From IMG/VR virus record IMGVR_UViG_3300006919_000478, positions 1 to 23,188 of that record: a DNA stretch of 23,188 bases, one strand, 5' to 3'. Within the stretch, counting starts at the first letter, position 1. Each line of letters starts with the position of its first letter. The notes beneath the pieces are model-generated. The model ran no database searches. It saw only the letters and a program-made list of their open reading frames with translations, and was not told the origin of the DNA. This document shows positions 8,654-17,900 of this stretch, one piece after another. The position numbers and the translations under genes were made by a program. The DNA comes from a virus.

Positions 8654-10213
8654 TTAGAATTGCAAGATAACTTTAACGTCTTCTTTCTGTGAAGATGATC
8701 TGGTGACTGATGGCCTATTATCGACATAAATGATGTCACCAGAGTATTTTTGAGACTCTGGATTTGAAATTCCACTAATGAATTCTTGACCCAGATAGTA
8801 GGTACGACTATTTATTGTCGTAGATACACCTGTAAAGTTTTGGTCGATATTTAGTGTATTACCTGAATTAGGTGAGATTTGGATACTACCACCACTTGTA
8901 GGTGATGATGTAAATTTCAATTGTTCAAAACCATACACAGGAACAGTGTTCTGAGTACCATCAGTATTGAAACCAGCAGTTCTTCTATCCTGCCAATACT
9001 TCAAAATACCAGTTTGTTGGTCGTAAGATACAACTCTACCGATTGCTGTTGAACCCAAACCAACAGTTTGTGTAACAAAACTGTCAGCTGTAAAGACTGC
9101 TTCACTGTAACCAGTACCAACAAGTTTCAGTGCATAAACTGCACTGGCCTTATCTTTGGTCAAATTGGTTGTTGAGTTGTAATTTGTGGGATTTTTGACA
9201 ATTCCTACCTGTGCAAACTGATTTCCAGTGATAAAATCTGGATTTTGAGTGTCATTTTCAAATCTAGCATAAGAAAGTACGTTATAAGCACCTAATTCAC
9301 GGTAAATATCTGCTCCGTGACCACCTGGAGGGGGAATAATTACGTTAAAAACGGGTGCTACACTACCATTTGGGACACCACCATTCTCTAAATCAAGAGT
9401 TCCGAAGGAATATCCACTTCCTCCCCTTGAAATTGTCACAGATTCGACTTTTGAGTCGTTATTGATGACAACTGTGGCCTCCGCACCACGTCCATCACCC
9501 AAAATTGGCACTCTTGTATAGGTTACATTGGCAGTTCCGATACCAACTCCACGATTTCTAATGGTAACAATCTTTAATTGGCCACTTGTACCTGCATTTT
9601 CTCTTACAGAAGAGTAAGAACTGTTGGTTTCCCAGTCAGTTGGGACTGCAATATAGTTCGTTGAGTCAAATTTAATGATTTGATTCGGCTTAATCGTGTA
9701 AAGATACTTCCAAATATAACCATCACCACTGCTTCCAGCCTCTCTTGGCTCCAAATCTGTGAAATTTGGCTCGTCAAGAGAAGGACCACCTCTAAAACTA
9801 TTCTCTGGGTTTGCGTTATTAAACAGGCAGATATAAACTTTATACTCACTATTCATTACATAATAGTTGGAGTCATAGATATCATATGCTCCAGATGGTT
9901 GTGAAGGATTATCTCTATCAATATCATTTCTCCACATATCATATGTGGTACCCGATTGCCAGGTAATTTTTCTTATAACCTGACTTACATCACCCGAATT
10001 AATCTTTTTAAGGGCCAACATGGTGTCCCAGTAATAGTTGGAATCATCCAAACTATCTTTAGGTGCTGGAGGATTAGAATTCCAGTCACTCTGAAACTCA
10101 GGAGCATCTGGTAAACCAATCCAAGCATAATAAGAATTAGAAGAATCTTGTACGGAATCAACAAAATTCTTCGCGTTCAAAATACGAAGTTGATCAGTAA
10201 TTATCGCAGCCAT
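8654..10213 (-). CDS. 8: T4 gp8-like baseplate wedge subunit, enlarged
   Basis: This is the baseplate wedge protein gp8, part of the wedge with gp6, gp7, gp10, gp11 and gp53 in T4. Its C-terminus, SGDIIYVDNRPSV...EDVKVILQF, closely parallels the T4 end SGEMIYMENRPPI...EEINILFTF. The middle segment DGYIWKYLYTIKP...NYIAVP parallels DGYVWEYLFEIPP...EYIVVP. QVGIVKNP parallels QISIITNP. T4 gp8 has 334 residues and this one 519. The extra length is mostly in two places. The first (about residues 210-300) contains two GxGY-type bead motifs (RNRGVGIG and RGGSGYSFG). The second (about 345-485) is inserted before the conserved C-terminal strand. The ATG at 10213 follows a 34-base gap holding a late-promoter-like octamer. 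No strong Shine-Dalgarno is visible. The call rests on remembered T4 sequence, supported by gene order with gp13. Confidence 0.92.
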   Translation of the reverse strand: MAAIITDQLRILNAKNFVDSVQDSSNSYYAWIGLPDAPEFQSDWNSNPPAPKDSLDDSNYYWDTMLALKKINSGDVSQVIRKITWQSGTTYDMWRNDIDRDNPSQPSGAYDIYDSNYYVMNSEYKVYICLFNNANPENSFRGGPSLDEPNFTDLEPREAGSSGDGYIWKYLYTIKPNQIIKFDSTNYIAVPTDWETNSSYSSVRENAGTSGQLKIVTIRNRGVGIGTANVTYTRVPILGDGRGAEATVVINNDSKVESVTISRGGSGYSFGTLDLENGGVPNGSVAPVFNVIIPPPGGHGADIYRELGAYNVLSYARFENDTQNPDFITGNQFAQVGIVKNPTNYNSTTNLTKDKASAVYALKLVGTGYSEAVFTADSFVTQTVGLGSTAIGRVVSYDQQTGILKYWQDRRTAGFNTDGTQNTVPVYGFEQLKFTSSPTSGGSIQISPNSGNTLNIDQNFTGVSTTINSRTYYLGQEFISGISNPESQKYSGDIIYVDNRPSVTRSSSQKEDVKVILQF

Positions 10214-10232
10214 GTTTAGAGGACTTTTTTCT

Positions 10233-10240
10233 TATTTAGA
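10233..10240 (-). promoter_or_regulatory. late-promoter-like octamer before gp8
   Basis: The minus strand reads TCTAAATA, one mismatch from the T4 late consensus TATAAATA. It lies in the 34-base gap about 20 bases before the gp8 ATG. The gap is AT-rich with an A-tract after the octamer. It is the third, slightly divergent member of a set of octamers found at every gap of more than 5 bases in this window. Confidence 0.45.
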
Positions 10241-10247
10241 CGTGAAT

Positions 10248-10568
10248 TTAGACAGTGAACAAGTTAGGATATACAACCATAGTTCCACCCATACCAGAGT
10301 GATTAGTGCATTGATAATATAATTGGTTGGGTGCATTAAATGGAACTTCAAATCTTATCGTACCGTTTGTCGATCCATTACCAACTACACCGTTATTGTA
10401 TGCAGCACCTCCATTAGAAACTCTGCTTTCGAATGGATGACCCCCTCCACTATTATTAACAAACTCATATACACTGCCTCTAGCAACATAAACAACAGGA
10501 TCACTAGTAGTTTGAGTAAACCCTATACCAGTGAAAGTGTAGTGACTTGTACCACCAGCACCTAAAGT
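10248..10568 (-). other. cupredoxin-like domain with putative type 1 copper ligands
   Basis: This is the C-terminal domain of the fibre-like protein (residues about 449-555). It has a beta-rich pattern with a His in HPFE at 10437-10439, then 43 residues later C-x2-H-x2-M in CTNHSGM. Plastocyanins and pseudoazurins place a His at the start of the ligand set, then C-x2-H-x4-M; pseudoazurin reads CTPHYAMGM. The Met here is at the first of those two positions, so the axial ligand may be altered or supplied by Met542 or Met546. The domain may only be a structural beta-sandwich. The fold call comes from motifs alone. Confidence 0.6.
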
Positions 10569-11915
10569 CCACTTACCTGATGTAACATAAGATGAATCAC
10601 CATAATATGTTGCACCTGTAACTACACCTAAGGTAGAAACACCAGTAACAACCAAAGTATTTGTGCTTACATTTTCTGTAGAACCACTTCCAGCAGAAGA
10701 TGAAATTGTGGTGATTCCTGCATTCGTTGTTACTGTAATATTACTACCAGCCGAGATCAATGTGGTGATACCAGTCAGACCAGAACCGTCAGCACCAGTT
10801 AATGTAAGGTTTGCACCACTGCCATAATATGTTGCACCAGTAATGACACCAAGTGTCGATACCCCAGAAACAACTAAAGTATCAGCACTTATGTTAGAAG
10901 TATTTGCAGCTCCAATATATGAGATGGTTGATATACCAGAATTTGTTGTAACACTGATGTTAGCTCCTGCCTGGATAAGAGTTGTAATACCTGTAACACC
11001 AGAAGCGTCAGCACCAGTGAGTGTTAGGTTTGATCCATCGCCATAGTATGTAGCGCCAGTTACAATACCAAGAGTAGAAATACCAGATACTTTGAAGTAA
11101 CCTAATACATTAGCACCACCATGTTTTGTTTCAAATCTCTTATTGTTATTGTAATACAGTTCAACACCATAATTTCCGTCAACGTTGGTTGACATTACCT
11201 GTGTTGTTCCAGCACCACTAGTGAAGTTTTGGGTATCTGCCTTAATATTTAAATCACCTACATTTACTCTAATGACATTTCCATCAGAGTCATTATGGAA
11301 GAAAGTAAATTCTGATTGTTCTCCTAAGATAAATTGTTTGTCATCAGTCATCAATAGAGATGAACCAAGACTTACATTTCCAGTAAGTGTAGAAACACCA
11401 GATACATTCAGTGTTCCTGCAGAATGACCTGCACCAACAAATAACTGTCCAATTGTACCAACACCAGTAATATTGATGTTTCTACCAGTTACTTCATCAT
11501 ATACAATATCATCCAATACATAGAGATCACCACCTACATACAAGTCACCACCAGTTGTAGTGATACCACCCTGACTTGCCAGAGTTGAAATGCCAGAGGA
11601 TAAGAATGATGTAACTGTGGTAACACCCAAGGTTGTGATACCTGCAGCTTTTAGATTTCTAGAGATGTCAACATCAGTTGTTGCAATAGAAACAGGTGTT
11701 GGTGCAGAAATTTCAACATAACCAGTTGTTGTATTCACTGCAACATTTGTTCCTGCAGAGATGACAGTAACAACACCTACAGCCAAAGTAGAACCATCAC
11801 CAATGAGGTTATAAACCTCTTGGAAATTACTATTAATTTTTACACCACCATCAACTAGGGTATCACCTGTTCCATCATTAGGCGTAGTGCCAGTGCTAAT
11901 ACCTTGGTATGCCAT
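10248..11915 (-). CDS. fibre-like structural protein with C-terminal cupredoxin-like domain
   Basis: This is a 555-residue protein, probably a tail fibre, tip or baseplate appendage. It begins MAYQGISTGTTPNDGTGDTL, followed by KINSNFQEVYNLIGDG, a start motif shared by many phage fibre and structural proteins. The centre is Gly/Ser/Thr/Val-rich and low in charge. It holds short GISTLG-type repeats, then two full and one partial tandem unit of 73-74 residues carrying STLG.VTGATYYG (residues about 275-445). The last 100 residues change character and look like a cupredoxin fold. His493 lies in GGGHPFE, and Cys536, His539 and Met542 lie in YYQCTNHSGMGGTM, the spacing of type 1 copper ligands. It lies directly upstream of gp8 and downstream of a giant virion protein. 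AAGGA at 11931-11927 ends 11 bases before the ATG, somewhat long for a ribosome binding site. There is no signal peptide. Fibre assignment is moderate; copper binding is untested. Confidence 0.75.
   Translation of the reverse strand: MAYQGISTGTTPNDGTGDTLVDGGVKINSNFQEVYNLIGDGSTLAVGVVTVISAGTNVAVNTTTGYVEISAPTPVSIATTDVDISRNLKAAGITTLGVTTVTSFLSSGISTLASQGGITTTGGDLYVGGDLYVLDDIVYDEVTGRNINITGVGTIGQLFVGAGHSAGTLNVSGVSTLTGNVSLGSSLLMTDDKQFILGEQSEFTFFHNDSDGNVIRVNVGDLNIKADTQNFTSGAGTTQVMSTNVDGNYGVELYYNNNKRFETKHGGANVLGYFKVSGISTLGIVTGATYYGDGSNLTLTGADASGVTGITTLIQAGANISVTTNSGISTISYIGAANTSNISADTLVVSGVSTLGVITGATYYGSGANLTLTGADGSGLTGITTLISAGSNITVTTNAGITTISSSAGSGSTENVSTNTLVVTGVSTLGVVTGATYYGDSSYVTSGKWTLGAGGTSHYTFTGIGFTQTTSDPVVYVARGSVYEFVNNSGGGHPFESRVSNGGAAYNNGVVGNGSTNGTIRFEVPFNAPNQLYYQCTNHSGMGGTMVVYPNLFTV
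10592..11085 (-). repeat. tandem repeats of about 220 bp in the fibre-like gene
   Basis: Two full copies and one partial copy of a unit encoding STLG(V/I)(V/I)TGATYYG then NLTLTGAD.SG(V/L)TGITTLI.AG. On the plus strand the anchor CATA(A/G)TATGT starts at 10601, 10823 and 11042, giving periods of 222 and 219 bases (74 and 73 residues). The third copy in reading order breaks off after the YYGDSS segment and runs into the cupredoxin-like domain. The copies are diverged at DNA level, so this is protein-level repetition, not a recent duplication. Confidence 0.85.
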
Positions 11916-11926
11916 CTACTGTAGGA

Positions 11927-11931
11927 TCCTT
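11927..11931 (-). promoter_or_regulatory. ribosome binding site for the fibre-like gene
   Basis: The minus strand reads AAGGA, 11 bases before the ATG at 11915. It is the clearest Shine-Dalgarno-like site at any start in the window and supports that ATG as the true start. Confidence 0.5.
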
Positions 11932-11941
11932 TTCTATGTTT

Positions 11942-11949
11942 TATTTATT
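11942..11949 (-). promoter_or_regulatory. T4-like late promoter octamer before the fibre-like gene
   Basis: The minus strand reads AATAAATA, identical to the octamer before gp13. It begins directly after the stop codon of the giant upstream gene, 26 bases before the ATG of the fibre-like gene. One base differs from the T4 late consensus TATAAATA. Placement in a 34-base gap makes it a plausible internal late promoter. Confidence 0.5.
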
Positions 11950-14900
11950 TTAAGTTTGATAGTTATTAAACTTCAAAGGTCTGAATCTCTGAACCAACGG
12001 TGATGTAGTAATACCTGTGTATGAATTAGGTGTAAATTCAAGTGCATCTACGGTTGCTCTATTCAAGAATTGAATCTTACCCCATGTGTATTCACCGAGA
12101 TTTCTACCTCGTGTGAATCCAGCTACCGTGGTACCAAATCCAACATTTGCAACCTCAACTCTTCTAATTGCAGTTGTTCCAAGACCAACTGAAGTCAAAT
12201 CAACTGTGGAGTTATAAGCAGCAGATACTTGATAGATATTGTCACTTGTGCTTGTAGACAGACCAAAGTTTGAAAGGTTGACCACGAAGTAGTCACCAGT
12301 ATTGAGTTGACTGATGGTAACTGCGGTACCTACAATAGTAGGATCTCTCATGTAAGAATCCTCTGGGATATACAATTCAAGTGTTCCAAGAGCACCTGTA
12401 GATTGTGCATATCCAACAATCTGCCCAAGATCACCAAAGTAAGAACTGACACCAATCTGTTCTCTTCTTGCATTAGGAACTTCAATCAAGATTGATGGTG
12501 GTTGTGTATAACCAGCACCAGCATTAGTGATTGTAATCGAAGTGACTGCAGTACCAGTAACACTTGCAGTGGCAGTTGCTCTGGTTCCACCTACAATATC
12601 ATCTGGTTCAGAGATTGAAACTGATGGTGTCATACCATCATAACCCTGACCACCTGTGGAAATTGTAAATCCAGTGACCGTACCTGCAACACTGACGGTT
12701 ACAGTTGCAATTGCAGATGCAATTGGTGATTGATCAATGATAACAATTCTATCTTGATAATCCAATAGTGAAGTCTCATTTGTAGAATTGAAGAATGGTC
12801 TTACAGTGTCTGTATATGCAACAGCACTTGAGGTTCCAACATAAGATGTCAGATATGCTGCAGGATAGATTGATGGTTCATACTCAACTCTGTCCTTAGT
12901 TACAAAGTCACCATTGATAGTGATATCGTCAGTTTGCTTACACCATGTAAGTGGTCTTACAAGTGCTTGGTTTGTAGTAATACCAGGACCGTCGTAAGCG
13001 AATGTTCTAACAGTGTCAAGAGTTGTAATACCAACTACAGTTCTTGGTTCTTGATATAAACCAAATCCTTGACCCTTGGAAGAATCATTCTTAAGTTGTA
13101 AAGTGTCACCTACCTTGACAGTTTCAAGAATATCAACAAACACAACATCGACATCAGGTGTTCCTTTGTAGAAGATGATTTTTGATGTATCTCCTTCCTT
13201 AGGAGCCTCAGTAAATTCAATGATAGAACCACCATTAAACTTATAGGCCTGATTTGGTACCTGAAGAATGTCATTGATGGTAACAATCAGACACTGTGCA
13301 ATGTCGATATCAGAACCATCTGCAGTTTCAATGGCAAATCCAGCACCAGCGATAGTGAGTGGGAATCTCTTCTCCACACCATCGAACAAGGTATCGAGTT
13401 TATCAAATACATCAAGTTCACCAACTGTAAATCCATTGAATGTATCACGATAGGTATCTGAAACTGTGAGTTGGAATTCGTCATATGTGTAACTTGTATC
13501 AGTCTGAATACCAGTTGTACCACCAATAGAGAGTCTTAATACCTCACCATCACCATAACCAAATCCACCACTCACAATATTAAAATTAATAACACTCGAA
13601 CCCTGACCAACTGTGATATCTACACGAGCACCTGTACCAACTCCACTTTGACCGTCTGCATAGACCAGAGGGATGTTTGAATAAGGAAGAGGTGCATCAA
13701 TTATGATGAGAGGAGGGTTATTCTGATCAAGATTTGCTCCAAAGTAACTGGTTGTAATAGCAACAACTTGTCCATTCTGAATGGTTGCTGTACCGATGTT
13801 CACAACTGTTGTAATACCCGTTGAAGAAACGGCATAACCAACATTAACGGTCTGAATACCAACTCTATATCCAGATCCAGGATTGCCAATTTCAACAGAT
13901 GTAATTGTACCACCGCCAGATACGAAACATGATGCACCAGCAGATACCAATGGCTGATATCCAAGACCTGGAGTAGATGCCACAGAGATAATTGTTCCAC
14001 CTCTTGGAATCGTTGCCATGTTAGGATCAGATTCTGAAGATACACTATCACCAAGATAGGTGATACTTGTAATACCCGCAGTTTCTAGGAGTGTAAAGTC
14101 ACCAGTGGTGTTCTGTGCACCTTGTGGTTCTTGTAAAATGTTAGAGTTAAGAACAATTGCCTGGTTAGTTGCAAAACCAGTTACATTGTTACCATTTTGT
14201 ACAAGTGAGAAGAACTTACTTTGACCATTGAACTGACTTTGAATGTTATCAAAGGTGTAATTGGTACTGTAAGTATCAGCAGAATCATCAGTGATACCAC
14301 TTCTCATAAATGTTCTACCTTGGAAAGTAGAATAAGTTGTGATACCAGACCAGTCAATATTATCAGGACCTTGTGTAGTAGTACTGAGTGGTGTTGCACC
14401 AAATGGAGCTTCAACAAAGTGAAGTGTGTTATCAACAATGTTGTAATTACCACCGAGAAGTTCCACAGATGTTCCGATGTTGTGTGTGGCAACACCAGTA
14501 CCCATTTGACCTCTCAGAACTCTGAAATTGTTGGTTGCTCCAACACCAATATCCTGGAGTAACATAATTTCATTATCAATCTTAATGATATCATTTGCCT
14601 TGAATGATTGAATACCAACAACATCAAAGTCAACATCAAATATTACATTTTGATCCAGTCTTGTAGATACGTTGACTTCAGTTACAGGAGCCTGAATCAT
14701 GTTGTCAATAGCAACAAGAGCTCTTGCATTCTGGTTAGTTGCAGTCAACTTATGGAATGTACCAACACCAACAGAAGTCAGATCAAATACAATTGGTGAT
14801 CCAGCAAGTGCATCAGTTGCACTCTTAGCAAATCCAACAGACTTATTACTGTATTTGACAATGTAGAGTTCAGAAGGTAACTTATCTGTTGACACACCCG

Positions 14901-17900
14901 AAACAGTTGTTGTTGCAATACCAATTGCATTTGCTGTAGATAAATCCGAGTTCTCATAACTATAGCTTACCTTCTCACCAGTGACAAAGAAGTGATCTGG
15001 AATTGTTACCTGATTTGTTGACAGATTTACAATTGAAGAATCGTTTCCAAGGAATGCTCTCTGGAAGATTGGGAGAGTATTGTGTTTGAGATTGAATGCT
15101 CTCTTCTTGTCAAACTCAGTGCCAGTATATGTACCGTAATCAGAGAACAAAATGTTATTTTGTAGGGCACTGATTGATGCAATACCAACAATATTATTAT
15201 AGTTCTTCAGACCAATACCAAAGGTTCTGACATCTACATCAATACTTGCATTAGGTGTAAATACCAGACTTACAGAGGTGCCTGATGTAACAGCACCAAC
15301 TGTTCCTAAACCAGAGTTAGTACCAATACGTCCATACTTAACAATGTTTTGGTTATTTGAGTCAAGAACATGACACTCAAACATCTCATATTCATTGTTG
15401 GTAGTGTCATGGACAGTTACCATGAAGTATTCACCAGCAAATGGATCTTCATATGCTGCAATCTCATTTGCAACTGGAGAACCAGATGCAGAGATTGACT
15501 TGTAGTATGAAGAAAGGTTTGTAACACTCATCGGAGTTGTATTAACTCCTGTTGCTGTTGCATTAGTCTCTACAGAGATAATATTGGCAGTAACAGCAGT
15601 TCCTACTGTTGGTACAATATTAACGTCAATATTGGATCCACTAATATTTGCTGTATATGTACCAAACCCAGATGAAATACCTTCAGTAGAATCAACATCT
15701 CCATAATGAAGAAGTTGTACATTTGTACCATCATGTAATACATTCAGTTCTGTGTAGAAGTAGTTGTCTTCAGCATCTTCCATTTGAACATGAAGTTTTG
15801 CCGATCTACTTGTGGTTGGAATCTGCACCAAAGTGGTGGTTGTCGAAACTGGTACCGATACTGATGACGATGCAATTGAAACAACATCACCGACTTGAGT
15901 TGACCCAACACTAGTCAAACTTTCAACACCACTAAATGTGAAATATGAGATATCGTAGTTATTATATTCAAACAGGTTGGGGAAGAATGTAAGACCCCAC
16001 TCACTGGTACCAGCACCGATGTAATCAAACGAACCCAGTGGTTTACCCGTGTCGATAGTGCCGTATTGGTTCACATAACCTGTAGTACCATCCTGAAGAA
16101 CAGTAACTACACCGAACTGCTTTCTACTTCTCAGTTCACTATCTTGAATTAAAGTAAAGAACTTGTTCCATGCATATTTGTTATCAAAGAAATCAACGAT
16201 AGAATACTTTGTTTCTCTTGGGTTACTATTAAACTCACCACTAAAGTCATCAATCTTAAGAACTCTGTTACCTCTTGACTCAAAGTAATCTACAAGAATC
16301 TTATTCTCAAATACAATCTCATTAGAAATAATTCTACCACCATTAATATCAAGAGTTACCTCAGTAGCACCATCAAAGTCAGGGAAACAATTAAGCATTC
16401 CCTCCCCAATCAGATCAACAACGGTTTCAATCTGGAAGTCAACTGCTGAAGCAATACCAGCAGCATTATTGTCAATTACAAGATCTGCAAACTTCTCAAA
16501 ACCAGCTGTGTGGTTCAGTGAACTGACTGCATCATCCCATGTCTCATATGCAACCCTTGACTTGAGTGAATATGAGAAGTTCTGATAATATTCGTTGTTT
16601 GGAATGACTTGAAGATTATCATTCAAGAATCCAGAATTGGTCTGCCATCCGTCTATGAATGTTGCACCGACACCAAGTCTGATTGTTGAATCAAAATCAA
16701 TATTACTGACGATGTTTGCCTTGTTACCAGATGATTGGGACTCTATAATTGTACCAACTTCAAAATCATCCTCAGAAGAAACAAACAGATAACCACTTGT
16801 GGCATCAAATCTCTCAACCGTACCAACATAGTCACCATTAGTAACTTTTTCCCCCTCGAAGAAGTTTGTTGTGGTAAGTTTTGGATCAAATATTGGGAAG
16901 AACGTCTCAGGGGTTACAGAACCAGAGATAGAACTTGTTACTTGACCAGGGAACTCACCTTGTGCAAGATGATCGGTTAGATCGTATTCAATGTAAGCAT
17001 TTGCACCACCAAGTTGACTATCAAGTGCGGTTACCTCAAACAATGAATAGTTGTAATCTTCAGAATTGTAACCTCTACCAGTGGTATTGAAACCGATTGC
17101 AACGTTTTCAACAATTACCTTTTCACCAACCTTAAATGGCCATTCTTTTTCTTCACTAAACTGTTTAGAGAAGGTAAGTCTGACAATTTTGTTAGTCGAG
17201 TTATAAGATACGGAACTAATACTGAAACCATTTGTGTTTTGAGTGGGAATAAATGATGGTGGAACATTATTCAGTGATTTAGTATTTTCAATAATATTGA
17301 CTTCATTGTCATCGAGTTCGTAATCAAGTTTGACATCAGTGATAACTTGATTTGTGAATCCATCAATAACAATAAGATCAGGTGCCTGACTGTAATTGAC
17401 ACCACCAGAGGAAATACCAATGGATTCAAAAGAACCAAGTGGGTCTATTCTTAATACCTGTGGAAGATTACCTACTACGTTTAGAGTTTTATCAGATGGA
17501 TAACCAAAACCAATGTAGTTGATTTTAGTTCCCAGAATTGTACCGATAGTGGTCGAATATGGTTGAATTAGTGCACCTGTACCATTCTTACTCGTAACTG
17601 AAGAGAATCCTGGGAGAGACTTATACCCTACACCTTTATTGAGTGCATTGATCTTGTTGATTGGTCCATTTGCAGTCAATGATGAAGTATCATACTTCAT
17701 AGTTGCATTGGTGGTACCATATGAGACTACAGTGTCGTAGTCAAAAGGAATATTATATTCAAAAGTATCTGATGTAACACCAACTACATTATAAATTCCA
17801 TCAAATTTGTTTTTAGTAAGATTGATACTATTGTTATTGATAACAGTATCATCTTTAAACAATCTCAACTTGACTGGAGGAATAATATCCAAATTATCAG

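Noticed and set aside
10214-10247. Rho-independent terminator in the gap before gp8
   Set aside because: The minus strand has an A-run, not a T-run, and I find no stable GC stem before it.
10248-10568. A captured cyanobacterial plastocyanin acting as an auxiliary photosynthesis gene
   Set aside because: The domain is fused in frame to a repeat-built fibre protein, has no signal peptide, and its ligand spacing differs from plastocyanin.
14221-14562. Plus-strand open frame of 113 codons, the longest on that strand
   Set aside because: It lies wholly inside the giant minus-strand gene, has a Cys/Ser/Ile-rich composition typical of antisense reading, and has no convincing start signal.
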